Below, one piece after another: positions 21,331 through 33,804 of a stretch of DNA of 64,000 nt. The notes beneath the pieces are model-generated. The model was not told the DNA's origin and ran no database searches. It saw nothing but the letters and a program-made list of their open reading frames with translations. The position numbers and the translations under genes are program-made. Source of the stretch: Ancylostoma caninum. Its lineage: Eukaryota; Nematoda; Chromadorea; Rhabditida; Ancylostomatidae. The stretch's first letter is position 1. Each line of letters starts with the position of its first letter. The stretch lies in NCBI GenBank assembly GCA_037903475.1, contig JBAJFG010000615.1, forward strand, positions 1,822,501 through 1,886,500. The letters are read 5' to 3'.

Positions 21331-24300
21331 TGCACATATTTCTGATATCGATTATGGTACGGTAGTCGGAAGCATCGGAGCTTTGAGCGTGCCGGACGAC
21401 ATGAGGAACTCGGCGCGATGGGAGAGATTTGGGGATTCGCGAAACGGATTGACAATGGGGCTTGCTACCGCGGCAATTCTTCCACTCTTTTAACATTTCT
21501 GACCTCGGCAAACTCATGGATTCCTCAAAGAGAAGCAACTGACACTTTTCAATCCTTACCGACTGAGATGGATGTATGATTTGACATTTTTTCGAGGTTT
21601 TAATTAGAGCTAGAATTCCATTGTTCGAGATCGTTTGAGAGACAACCCAAACGAATTATCTTTCGCTACAATCGGTTGGGTCCTATTTGCTGGGTCGTGG
21701 ATCTATATAGTCATATGTATTCGGGTTATATTCCTTTTTATACTCGCTTACTTTTTGTTAAAGAGGTAAAATATCGCATTGCATAGATGAGATTCCATAG
21801 ATAAATACTGAATGAATGAGAGCCGCAGTCACCAAAAGATTTTGCCAGATTTTGCCAGAACGAGTAAGTGGATTTCATTCAGCACAAAATCGAGATGTAT
21901 TGTGTGCATAAGGGGTTGGGAGCACAAGCTGATTTTGCCTCACAGAATGCCTCAGAAGAAGACGTTTGTTCAACGCTATAAATTAGCACTTTTCCTATCA
22001 AAGTTCCTCGCTCACCCTGTTGTTCTATCGTTTTGGCCCATCATTTGCCGGATATATTTTCTTCTTTTTCTGTAATTGAAGAAGCATGGTGATGAAAATA
22101 AAGTTCAATAAGAACCCCCGGAAGAGGTTTAGCGGCTACTCATTGCATAAAACGCGTAAACTGCTGTTTTTTCTTTAAAGAACAAGTGCAAACGAGACAT
22201 CTTTTACCCATTATTGACGAAATACCTAAACAAATACCTTGTCTTTCGCAACTTCCTTCTCTTATTACCTCGTTCATCCTTAAATTAGGTATCCTTGCCT
22301 GAATTGGTCTCTTCTATGCTATTAGAAGTAGATCTCTATATTTCTCTTGTTGAAATTTAACCTGTTACACCATTTGCTTACAGATCCGATGCGGATTTCT
22401 TTGGGGGTAGATAAGTTCTGGTGATTTGTTATCATCCAGCATAAAAGTCCTCAGTTAAACCTAAATTTAGTGTCGACGGATGGGAATATTGGAAACACAT
22501 CCAAGCGGTTTAGAGCTCAATTGATTCTGTGTGGACATCATCCCTCATTTTCTAGGCCGCAAGAGAAAACATTTTTTTCAAGGGGTGCGAATATTCAGTG
22601 GAAATTTTACGCTTGTTAATAAGAGTTGGCATTGACTGCTCGGATCACCCTTCCTCCATCACCTTTGGGTCCTTGGGAAGCCGTCCCATCCTTTCGATAA
22701 AACGAGTCACCAACCTACACAAAAAAATACTTGAAGCAGCGAGATCTCTCATAGTTTTTGTTGTTTGTCCATGTTGGACAGCATATGTACAGGGAAATGC
22801 TCAAGTAATAAAGTGGACAACTAAGTTCTGAGCTTTGTGGAAATCATCGGTAGATGCAGAAGAGGAAGGGGGGGGGGGAGGAAAGAAAAACTGGAATAAC
22901 CACCGAAAAGAAACCCAAACGGCCAGAATTCCAAGAATAGATAATAGTAACTTAATCTTAGATTTTATTTTTTAAAGACGTTTTAAAACAATGATGGGAG
23001 GAAGGAGTTAGAAATAAACTAGCTAAATTTCTAGTGATTTTTGACTCTATCCGATGATTTTGGGCACTCGCCCATTATCGCCTCTAACTCCATCACCACC
23101 CCTTTCTCCCTTCTGTTCGTCAACTCCATCCCCTCCCTTCACCTTCCTTTGCATTCACCACCTTGGTTCCTCTAGCAGCGAACTTTACTCTGTTTTTATG
23201 GAACAGGATGAAAATTGGATGAAAAAATGAAAAATAAATGAATATGTACGTATGTAGCAAAAGCTTACCGAACTATCCTTTTTGAGAACCCTCCAAGCAA
23301 GAAATTTCGCTCTTGTCTCTTAGCCAGCAGCGGGAAGTAAGTGTATGATGCGCCATATTTAGTTAACTTCTCAATTCTTTTCGAAAAATCATTTGCTGGT
23401 TTTCTCGGCCTCTTTGCTGAGCATCGAACAACCCCTAGAAGATACGAAACAAAGTGTGCGCTTCCAGAGATGACAGATCTCAGTGCAACATTTTCAACAA
23501 AATCTTGGCAGGAAGTTCAAAAGGAGTGCCGACATTACAGCTTATCCTCCACAGTAGACGTCACCAACTACGAAATAAGCTATTTGTTTCCGGTTGTAAA
23601 CATCGCTCACGCAATCCGACATATCATTCATCCATCGACATCAGATGTCCACCTCCGTTTCTACGCAATCCGCATCCGTCTTGTTGCTGGTCGCTCAGCT
23701 CATCTGACTGCGGGGGGGGGGAGCTCGCCGCCGTCGTCGCAGCCGCAGCTGCGAGCGCTGCTCCTGCGATGTAACAACACAATCCCGGGACAACACAAAC
23801 GACGGCGGTTATGTACGTCAACTGACTCGCTGCGGTCGTGATGGATTGGAATTTTCTAAGCGACGCCGAGATGAGACGTACATAGACATCCGTTTTGTGT
23901 ACATACAACCCCTATCCGCTGCAGCTTCGTTGTGTGGTGAAAAAAAAACGCGACTTGATGAATGAAGAATTTTTTCTAACGCCTTTGTGTAAGTTCAGTT
24001 GCTTCCCATGATGAATTGTTTTCTTTGCGCTTTTTTTTTTCGTTGGAACCTGTGGCGCTTTGTTCATACGACTGAGCAATTGTTTAGTTTCTCGGCTTTG
24101 CTTCCGCGTTTTTGATCTGAGCAGTTCATAACATCCTTATAAGAGTTTCCCTAGCTCTGGTGATAACATGGTAGCGAGAAACAGGGGTATTGTTGTGTGG
24201 AGTGTGGGAGATCACTGGTTTCTGTGGTTTTGTTGGCCCATGTAAATTTCTGTGGTTTTTCGGTTTCATTTCAGTAATTATCTTTCAATTCAAGCTGAAT

Positions 24301-25503
24301 CCTTTAGTCCACTCCGCTCCCCCAACTCCTGCCGGTCCACCCCACCAACGCCAGTCCCTGCGGCTGACTAGATCCGCTCCCCTGAACTCGTTGCAGGGTG
24401 GCTGGTAAGGGGTAAATCCGGGTAGTGCAACAACTTTGCATGGGTAATTTCACTGATGCATGCGGTTTTTGGTGTTCCCTGAAGGGATTGCAGTGATTTT
24501 AGGGAAGAGTCGAAAAGAGCTAGCTGTCTCTTAATCTTCTCTGCAAAAAGTGATATTTACTCAGAAATTCAGTTCCGACTGCGATGTACCGAGCTAAGCC
24601 GTTAACCAGCTGGCCCGGACATTATCAAATATCTATGCCCTCCCCCCCCCCCTCTTCTCCCTTTCCAAAGCGAACAGAAGTCCAACGAAAATGACCGAGA
24701 AAGAATGGGTTTCCTTGGATATTTTCCTGAGGAAATTGTTTATGTCCGAGGAAAAGTGGTTTCCGTTGAGCAAAACAGCGATAGCATTGTCTCCGATCCA
24801 GAACCCACGTCAACCCACTCGATTTGCTGACTCCCTCGCACAACAGCAGGTGAGGACAGCTACGTTGAGTGATCTGCTCCGTAACGAGCACATCCAGCAC
24901 TCGTTGTGATAAACAACAACATTAAATGAAAGCAAAACAAAGCAATCACGTATAAGTCAGCTAGTGAGCTTTATCTTGTCAGTACTATATGGTTACAACA
25001 ATGCAGGTGCTGAGCTGATCGATGGTGAGCATTCTCCCACTCCCATAAATTGGACCCTTCAAACGGGCTCCTGTTTCAGGGCACATCACTGGAATCATAT
25101 TATTTAGACATAAATGTAGCTGGCAAGATATCACAAAGTTCAAGTTGTTGTGCCTTTGAGTTCTCGATATTTTATAGTACTTTACAGGTTGAACTTAGCA
25201 GGCAGTAACGAAAATATGATACGAAGGGTTTCAGCAATCGAATCAGCTGGCGGATCTGTTTAACGTTCTACGTGAAAGCGCCTGAATCTCGTTTAGTTAT
25301 GTGTGGTTATGTGTGATTTCAATCATAATTTGACACATTTTTCAGAACTTTCAAATTCATGGATGCCTCGGAATCTGTCGATCCGTGAACGCACTGTCCA
25401 TAATATTCCCAATTATTGTTTGGTTTTCAAGAAATTCCAAAACAACTTTGAACAACAAAACAAAATCATCCAATGATAAGAAGATAGCATAATGTGCATA
25501 ATA
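21331..25503. other. Region upstream of unc-87, no recognised gene
   Basis: I could not assign a gene. The longest open frame is on the plus strand (23341-23841, 166 codons) and overlaps a minus-strand frame rich in Ala, Ser and Gln; both depend on a GC-rich patch at 23700-23780 with a G10 run. Neither shows a domain, signal peptide or convincing splice sites. The region could hold distal unc-87 promoters or exons. Confidence 0.4.
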
Positions 25504-25655
25504 CAATCCTTGTCGAAAAGATGAACGGATTCCTTGAACGATGGATGCGTAGATAGCATGCTCGAGGTGAGAGGGTCGAGTGGGTCCCGTTGCGATTCTG
25601 CGGTCGCGACGCCATGAAAGCCCACACGCAATCCGTCTATCTTTTCGACAAGTAG
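25504..25655. repeat. Imperfect inverted repeat, related to neighbouring CAGTCCTTG element
   Basis: CTTGTCGAAAAGAT-ACGGATT arms at 25509-25530 and 25631-25652 face each other across about 100 bp. The left end TACAATCCTTG resembles TACAGTCCTTG of the element immediately to the right, suggesting tandem or nested insertion of one family. Confidence 0.55.
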
Positions 25656-25659
25656 TGTA

Positions 25660-25795
25660 CAGTCCTTGTCAAGAAGATCAAAATCGCGGTGGGACCTACT
25701 TGACGTTCTCGTTTAGAACATACTCTCCACGCATCCATCGTTCGGATCCCACCGCGTTTCGGGATTCACAGAATCCAAGATTTTGGCAAGGACTG
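25660..25795. mobile_element. 136-bp miniature inverted-repeat element (CAGTCCTTG)
   Basis: Begins CAGTCCTTGTCAAGAAGATC and ends CAAGGACTG, with TA at both borders (25658-25659, 25796-25797), a Tc1/mariner-type miniature element. It abuts the related inverted repeat at 25504-25655. Confidence 0.65.
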
Positions 25796-26589
25796 TATGT
25801 ACTGGCTTAAAATCTAACGGTTTCTTGGCTTTTAACACTGAAATTCCAGTGCTTTATTTTCCTCATCTGCTTAATTCGCACAGCAGCTGGCTCTTCAGTT
25901 GTAGGCAGGTGTACACACCTACGTGGCTGCATTTAAAAAAAGTTCAAAAAGAACTCTAGGGGCTATTTGAGGGCAACGCAGAGATACATCTCCTAGTCTT
26001 CGATACCCAAGATAGCTGCTCATGTGCTTGTGTTTTTTCAAATATTTCCAGAATTTTGGCGAAATTTTTGGCGGAAATTTCAGGATGTACCATAGTTTCG
26101 TGTTGTTTTTATCTGCAAATGTTCTAGGAATCGTGCAGAATGTAGTGCACCGTTTCTATCGTAAAGCATTCAGCAGTGACACATCAGTCAAGTGACATTC
26201 CCTCTGTGTACCTGAGATAGACATAATGGGGCCTAACGCTATCAAAGGGCAACTCGTCGTCGCCGTGTTTTTGATGGCTGGAATGTGAGGAACTCTGCTC
26301 GTCATAAGTTACTGCTACAATGAACTCGAACTTGTCATTGTTTGGCAGCACACAATCTCTCAGTCGGTACGGCGGCCAAAGGGTGTTTTCTTAGTTTGAA
26401 CACATGACGATCGTCATTAACGCTGACAAGATGTTCGTCACTGCAGATTTCAACCTGCTCTGAGATTTTCTGTGAGGTGACTAGGGGTACTACAAGTTAT
26501 TGGTTTTTTAAAATGTTTTATATGCCTGTTTTGTTTCTTTTTCCAAACAGGAAGGCAATGAACAAGGAAAACAAAACAACCACTTTCGA

Positions 26590-27410
26590 AGCTCTTCAAG
26601 AGGAATGAGTGGTATGCCGCCTTAATGGGCAAGTGGGAATACATATTGTAATTGTAGATTTGCTATACTCAGAAATCCTGAAACTACTTGCTGGCGAGCA
26701 CTTGACCAGTAAGTTTCTGGTCGCATCTGAAACTTGCTCGCCCATAAGCTTGTTGAGAACTTGTTTTCGCCTTATCTTGGCGACAAGTTAGTATTAAGTT
26801 CCGAAATTTGTCGGGATTTTATCTTCATTGTTCAAACTTGCCAACAACTTGCTGCCACCTTTTCTTACCAGCAAATTGTCGACTCCAAGGCTTGTTGCCA
26901 ACATGTTTTTGTCCTTTTGTGCTGAAAACTTGTCAGCAGCATAAAAGTGCTGGCAACTTGCCTTTCCCTTTTCCAGCTGACAACATGCTGACCGTTTAGG
27001 CCTGGTGTAAAATTGCATCTGCGTTTTATTGCCATCAAGTTGGTGCCAGATTTTTACCAATTGGAATAAGGTAGCTATTGCAACGTTGTCCTCAATGGTT
27101 GCATCGAATATCAGGTGGGTGAGGAAGCTAGCCTGCAACTTGCTTTTAATCTCCTTTGCTGACATCTTGTTCAGCTGAAACTTGCCGACCACCACTGCAA
27201 TCAAAAAGGCTTGCTGGCAAGTTGTTCTTGTGCGAAAATAGTCGACAACTTGTTTCGACTATTCCTGTCGACAAGTGGAGAAGAGGTTGCTGACAGTATG
27301 TTTTTGGATAGTATGATGGGGTCAAAATTGTCGAAACGGTTTGCTAGTCGAGAGGTTGTCTGCAAATTGTTTTCGGAAAATGGTACGCTGACAATTTGTT
27401 CTAGGGATTC
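26590..27410. repeat. Degenerate CAAGTT/AACTTG repeat field
   Basis: About 800 bp in which short motifs of the type CAACTTGCTGGCAAG, ACTTGTC, GACAACTTGT and their complements recur every 15-40 bases in both orientations. It is not a simple tandem array; spacing is irregular and copies diverge. A 136-codon minus-strand frame crosses it, but its residues mirror the repeat (recurring LLA, LQA, SCQ) so it is unlikely to be a gene. Confidence 0.5.
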
Positions 27411-28188
27411 TCAATAAATACTTACAAGAACACGGGAAATATGCGAAAAAAAGTGGGGGCGTCAAATGCAGCAACTTCCAGGTCACTACTATCGATGAGA
27501 TTACGAATGACTTTTTGTACAGGTAGGTTTTGCAATACAGGCTACTTATATATGATGTTTTTATTGTTATAGATATGTTTCAAGATTGATTAACTACACT
27601 ATCACGAAGCTGAAATTTTTGTAAAAGCTTTCTGGAAAATAGACTAAGTTTTTCTTCCTTAAATCTGCTGTCGTGATTTCCGATTTCGTCGTGATAGCTG
27701 GCGACGAACTTTGTTCTTATCGTGCTCAAATTCCAGAGTTTTTCTTTAGATTCCAAAGTATTCGTCTTATCGCTTGCCGGAAAAGACAGTGTGTCCAGAG
27801 GGGGACCCCATGGCAGCGTGGGTGTTGTAGTCGACCGAAAGGAATGCGTGTCGAGCTATCACTATGATATAACTGTTTTGTCCGTGCTACACTTAACAGC
27901 CGCGTCTTTGCAACATGCTGTAGTATTTTTGGATCATTGCCTGGCACCACAAGGAGCTCTGTACTCTTCGTTTGTAGCTGGCGCTGTACAACAGCTACGA
28001 GGAAGTTTATAGCGCTAGCGAGCGGAAACAAATTATTCCCACCCAATGACGTCAGGATTCGAAAATAGGCTGCCGTTAGCTCATAAGTTCCGGCAGAAAG
28101 ATGCTCGCCGTCATGCGGAACATCAGGGGCTCAATTCTGCACGGGACAATGTGAGCTACGAGCGGTATTTTGGCATCACCTTACTTAA

Positions 28189-28607
28189 AGGCAGCACTCA
28201 CGGAAATTTTCACTTCTGAAATGAGTAGCTTACCATGTAGCCGGCCGCTGGACAATCGCAACAGTAAGTTGAAGATTCGAATCCTTGAATGGTCGCCTAC
28301 CTGAGAAAGTACTGCCGTGGACACATCTGCTGCTCTGGACATTAGGGTTCCGTCGCGCCACCTAACGCCGTTGGCAGGGTGTGCGCATGTGGTTCAGCGA
28401 GGGCTTGTTTGTGAAATTCGTACCGTTTGTAGGGTTCCGTGGCGGGACCCATCACACTCATCCGCGCTGTGGACACACATGAAACACCGCCATCATTTTC
28501 TATGTTTTCCGCGTGTTTCACACTATTTCATCGTTGTCAATGAGTTCATCGCCCCTAAAAACCCCGATATACCGCGAAAAACCCAAAAATTTCCGTGAGT
28601 GCTGCCT
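28189..28607. mobile_element. 419-bp inverted-repeat element (AGGCAGCACTCACGG)
   Basis: Ends AGGCAGCACTCACGGAAATT and its complement, with TTAA on both sides (28185-28188 and 28608-28611). A TTAA duplication would fit piggyBac, but TA plus a longer terminus (AAGGCAG) is equally possible. Similar in length and terminus to the 10525-10938 element. No coding region. Confidence 0.7.
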
Positions 28608-28905
28608 TTAAGGAGGTGGAAGAGGTCAAATTTGGAAACGTCTACTGCCTGGGCTAGGATTCATAGAACATTAATTCAATCTATGTATGATGGTCAACGT
28701 GATTGGTAACCTCATGGACTACACAATTTGAGTAAACATAGGGCATGGAATTTGGTTTGCTAACCTGGCCTTGCTTGGCTATGCGTTCATAAATCCTGGG
28801 CCTGCATGTTACTATGGTGCCAGGTATTCCTCTTACAGCTTTGGTCAGAAGCGCTTCTGGATCAGTACGCATTGGTATATCCCAGTGAAAACGTTATTAT
28901 AACTT

Positions 28906-29799
28906 TCACCACTTTGTCAATTCTTGTTCCCTGAAACTGCCTTTCCACTCCTTGCTCTAAGTTCACCAATTCATTTGCATGAAAAAAGGCGGAGAACAAG
29001 CAGCTAACTCGTAAGTGTCGTTAAATTCATCGGGTAAAATCGCACCAATTTCAAAGTCTCCACTCTGCTGAGGATTTAATGAGTTTTTTGAGTTAAACAT
29101 ATGTACATACATAGTACATTTCTTCTCTAATTACTATCTGGACATGAATCCGCTTGTAATCACCAAATTTCTCCAATATCATCAATAAGGGATTGATCTC
29201 TCAGAGCAGAGTTGAATATCCTATCCTCTCTATTGGACTTGCAACAAATCAAGTATTATATCACAGTTCTCCTTCACGTTTTCACGCAGATTGCTGTCTA
29301 TTCTTCCTGCTGACCTACCGTTACACTGCTAAATCTGGACTATTACTTCATTATAGTTAGCACCACGCAAGGTACCACACCAGCTTGAGTATTTCATTTC
29401 TTTTTCTCCCGTGAGATAAGCCGGTTGGAGTGACTACGGCTACGAATTCTAAAAGTCCCAGCCTACCTTATCGATGCGATCCAGAAAAGACTTGAGATCG
29501 GGGGTTATCTGTTTGGCAACATTGGACTAAGGATTGAAGATTGAAGAAGGGCATCGCAGCAAATGCTGAGCAAGTATAAAGTTGTTGTATGTAATTCGAT
29601 GAATAAGGAAAAACCGACTTGAAAGTTCCGTACCATAAACTCTTGCCACCCTTTATTTCAGCCGTGTAAACTCCCCTTTGAACTCAGAACTCCCCCTAGA
29701 AACCAAAATGCAAGAATTCTAATGCGACACAAATTGTCGTGACTTGTTGCCGCTATTAGCGGAAGAAACATGACCCAAAACATTCCAGCTGCCGCCCAT
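28906..29799 (-). CDS. Tentative small protein, 4 exons, 70 aa
   Basis: Candidate exons 29731-29799, 29467-29526, 29009-29067 and 28906-28930 join in one frame. The start codon MGGSWNVLG follows CATTAGCTA, a possible acceptor. The second exon (NVAKQITPDLKSFLDRIDK) ends AAG/GTAGG, the third (SGDFEIGAILPDEFNDTY) ends GA/GTTAGC, and TTTCAG precedes the last (EQELTKW, stop). The composition looks protein-like (acidic, few Cys), but the family is not recognised. The first donor (TTT/GTGTCG) is weak and exons this short can arise by chance. Exons two to four are the better supported part. Confidence 0.28.
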
Positions 29800-30368
29800 T
29801 AGCTAATGCAAAAGCCCCTCTCAAAAAGACAGCAGTAATTCTTATTCTCCATGTCACATGTGTTTATGGATGCCATAGTTATAGATCAAACTATTTATGT
29901 CGTTGTGCAGTCATTTTGCAGATATAGGACATAGGAATGTGCAGACTCTCGAATCAATCGTTTTTCTATCATTTATTGCTATTTTTCTGATCGTAAAGTC
30001 GAAGAACTGGCATTGGCATTCAGTTCGGAATGTACCGTACAGCCGGTGATGCACATATTTCGCTAAAAACTGCGTTTATCTAGATGAAGCTACGCATTCT
30101 AGCGAAAGTTGGACGTCTTATGTCTCTCCTGACAGTGTTTCCTAACTATATGTACATAGGTGGCAAAATTCTTATTGCAATGTAGGCTGAAACGTGTAAA
30201 TCAGTATATTCTTGGAAACAGATAAAAAAAAAACTCAAATCGCAAAGGCCTCGTATGCCTTACTGATGGGTCTTACGTCACTGGTGTCGAAAAGCGGTAA
30301 AAACTAACAGTTGATCGAATAATGGTCAACGCACATCAGTCTTTCTTACCGACAAAATTGAAAGCTAT

Positions 30369-30914
30369 AGGGGTATCAAAAAGTTTCCGGCCTCAACCTG
30401 TTCCATCCCTTTTTTCTCAAAACTTTGAGTGCGATCATGTAGCCTAAAATCTTCAAATCCACCATGCCAAGTTTCATGCTCTTAAGCTGACTCGTTCAAT
30501 AATAATGGCCCTTTTTTCTAACCTAACCATAGTGGGTTTCACATGCTTTTCGACAGCGCACCCGTCCACAGATTGAGAGTTGCGCTTGCTGCCACACGAG
30601 AACGTGGATTCGAATCACTGAATCACATGTCCTATAGTTTGGACCTTGCACCCAGCAACTATTTTCTGTCTGGAAATTTGAAACAGCATCTTCGCACGAT
30701 GGGACCTGATGTCGAAAACGTCAAAGAGTCGGCTGTTGAAAGATACTCTGAGTCAAATGAGAAAAGCAGCTCTTTGAACGGTTTAAAAAAATTCAAATCG
30801 AGCCATGAAAAGTGTATTAGTGTTCGAGGGACCTGTATTTTACTACAACAAAATTTGCTCGCTGTAGATCTTTTGGAAGTACTCTAGGCCGGAAACTTTT
30901 TGATACCCCTATAA
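30369..30914 (+). mobile_element. Deleted mariner-like element
   Basis: Begins AGGGGTATCAAAAAGTTTCC and ends with its complement, flanked by TA on both sides. At about 546 bp it has lost more than half of a mariner element and keeps the C-terminal transposase region (see 30543-30887). Confidence 0.75.
30543..30887 (+). pseudogene. Mariner transposase relic, C-terminal part
   Basis: A 114-codon open frame containing SYSLDLAPSNYFLSGNLKQH, which corresponds to the PYSPDL-APSDYHLF motif with the third catalytic Asp of mariner transposases, followed by the usual helical C-terminus ending near EKCI. Upstream catalytic residues are missing, so it is nonfunctional although this part is still open. 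Confidence 0.75.
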
Positions 30915-33654
30915 GACGAAAAAAAGTGGCTTTAGGTAAACGAACTAAAAACGCATGAGGACGTTTGTGTCACGAGTCGTACAACAACATCCTGGTAAAG
31001 AAATTGTATGTTATTATGAACAACCACCTACAGTGTAGGAAATGTAGCTATGCTTAATTGTTCATTTGTATTTAAAGTATTCTACGATGCTGCTGTTCCG
31101 AAGTCTCATTTGATAGCTATGGTTTTTCGAGATTATGAACGAGCACCGACCACCCACAGCCATACCCCAGCAGTAGCTTCTCCAAGCACCGTACGATGTT
31201 ACGTACGTATGAAATTGTTCCGAATTTCGAAGTCAAAATACTGCATCGTCATTCTCGTCAAAATCTCTGGAAAGAAAGATCCTATAGACAAAGAAAATTA
31301 AGCGGTGCAAACCGGAGATTAACAGCAGGGCGAACTTATGGAAGCTCTAAGATTCATTACTTGATCGATTGCAGAAGGATGGGAGAAGCGGTGATAACCC
31401 GAAAAGTTAACATTACAGTGTCGCGGTCCTTTAAAAACCCACTGTGGTCCCAGGGCGATTTGATTACCTTCCCATCGTCAACGAGATCGGTGGGTGGAAA
31501 CAAATATCTATTGCTAGTATGTCTCATTGTAATGTATGTATTGTAATATTTTGTTAAGATCTGAAGAAGGCGCTAAGTACCGAAAGCTGATCAAATAAAT
31601 CTTGCACGAAATTCTCCACCTACGCTGAGAACAACAAATGTATTCATAGTGTAGCATATTGAGACAAAAAACCACAAGTCCTAATACTACGTTGCATTTA
31701 ACAATGGCATGCAGGGTTCGGTGGCAAAGCCGAGGTCTTCTGTTAGATTCAGGTACTATGCACTACATACTTGCGGCAACCTCCTTCTTCCATCCTGGCC
31801 CCGCCCAAAAACTCCTCAAACGAGTGGTTCAAAACGTGTTTAACTTTACTTCTTTCTGAGGAAATCCAATCACAGCTTCGGAAGTAGGCCTCGCCACACT
31901 TTTAGATGACATGAGCAAATATAACTGTGACTGACAGGTTGATAAGAATCTCCAATCAGTTTTGTGACTGTTTCAACAACGGAGTGGTACGGTAGTTGTA
32001 CATTACTGCACTGAATTCTATAGCAAACAAATCTACAGCGATATGGCGATGCTTGCCCCTTTCAGCTCAGAATTTGAAAGGCGTCCGGTGCGCAAAATTG
32101 GTGAATTTGGCACCACGTGTATAATAGCAAACTATTTGTTCGATTGATAATTTGATCGAATCATAATTGTGGCTCCTTGTTGAATGTACTGTTTTTCGCC
32201 TAAGATTACGTAGAAACTTTCGGGATAAACTCAGCAGTGCCTTCAGTGAATTAGTCGTTTATTATTGCCTTCTAGATCTAGACTACGAAAGAGATCAGCG
32301 TCAGAAAAAAAAAACAGTATACACATTGCCAAGATCGGACATGTTTCCATTTTTAAAATTCATACCAATTGCTGCTACGTATCGTATTGCGCAATTCATT
32401 AACATTAAAGTTTTTATGGAAAGATAATGGTGATGTGATGCTGACTCTTTTAAATGACGTATTTCTCTCTAATCCACAATTCAGCCTTTTCTTAATAAAG
32501 TTTTTACCCACGACCTTTCTTGCAGGAAAATACTGCATGTGTCAGGCATCAGGATTAAATTCACTCAATTCATATCTGTGCAACTTTTGAATGTGTTCTT
32601 CAACGGGCGTTTTTAAGCTGTTGGAATATGCACAAGTGCAAGAGAGTGAAGAAAAACGAAAAATAACAAGTGGATGAGGGGAGAGGGCACTATTTCTTCT
32701 TTAACTGAACACATATGGATGTAATACATGGAACACTGTTTTGCTCGGGACTCGTTCGCAAGCCTTTTATCACCTGTTTGCATATGTTGAAACAGGAAGC
32801 AGGAGAATTGGACACGAATGGGAACGATGTTATTCAATGAATACTGTGGAAGCGCAGACAATTAGACGTCTACGTTGCGCGTGCGAGTGAGCCTCGACCT
32901 CTGCAGTCAGCCGTAAATGATGATTGGCCTGTTCGTCTTCCAGGTAAACATGCTGGTGTTCATGATAAGCGACCTTCTCAAGCTAAGAGCAAAAACTGAA
33001 TCCTTAATAAATGCCTGACATCACCGCTCCGTTCTCATGATGTTTGGAACAACAGGTAGATGCATCAGGGCTTAAGTCGTTGGAAGAAAACCAAAAACTG
33101 TGAGTAAGAGCTAGGGAAATTCCAGGATATGGGAAACTAGCAGAAATGAAAACGGCGAATGTGTCTCAGCATCACAAGGTTACTGCGTATACGTGGGGAA
33201 AAAGTCACATTCTTACGATAAGTAAATTTTCTGGAACTTAAATATTGGAATACTGCTTCCCTTGACTCATACAGAATTCTCCTAAAAATTTTAAATACAC
33301 AGAGACCACCGTTTCTGAACAGGTGCTAATTCTGACTACCACCAGAATCGTGTTGACATAAAAGGTTTCAAGGCGCAAGGAATCCGCTTTCCTTTCAGTT
33401 ATTTCGAAAAAAAAAACAATCAAGAAATTGTAAATTGTAGGCACTTTACCTTGTACAGAACATTTAACTCAGGTTATCTCTCCAGAATTTCCATGAACAT
33501 TAGTGAGCTCTGCTTATCATGCAGGGGCTTCCTTTTCACGAGGTAAACACCGATGACCGGAACATTGCTGTTTCTGTGTCAGGCACAGATCTGTGTGTCG
33601 GTGAAGGTGATGAAATCGGGTCGTGCACAAATCAGAAGACGTACTCAAATAGCC

Positions 33655-33660
33655 TTTATT
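33655..33660 (-). terminator. Poly(A) signal of the peptide-precursor gene
   Basis: AATAAA on the minus strand 145 bp after the stop codon at 33805, a normal distance for a short nematode 3' UTR. Confidence 0.55.
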
Positions 33661-33804
33661 TGGCGAATACATTTAGTTGAATAATGAATATTACGGTCTA
33701 GGGACCCATGGATGATGAGATCGTGACGCACTGCCGATTATGCTTGTCGGATTTCATAGCGATGAACATATGTGTTGCGATGACATCATGACATCATAAT
33801 GACG

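Larger units (their letters stand above)
29800..33650. other. Unassigned region with mariner relic
   Basis: Apart from the mariner relic at 30369-30914 I recognise no gene. Near 31560-31600 there is CTGAAGAAGGCGC...CCGAAAGC followed by AATAAA on the plus strand, a pattern reminiscent of retroelement 3' ends (see findings). Short open frames here lack domains or splice support. Confidence 0.4.

Noticed and set aside
26794..27204. Minus-strand 136-codon frame
   Set aside because: It is built from the CAAGTT/AACTTG repeat units and has no domain or splice support.
28681..28872. Minus-strand frame with DPEALLTKAVRG, reminiscent of ribosomal protein uL13
   Set aside because: Only a dozen residues look similar, the rest does not, and no flanking exons fit.
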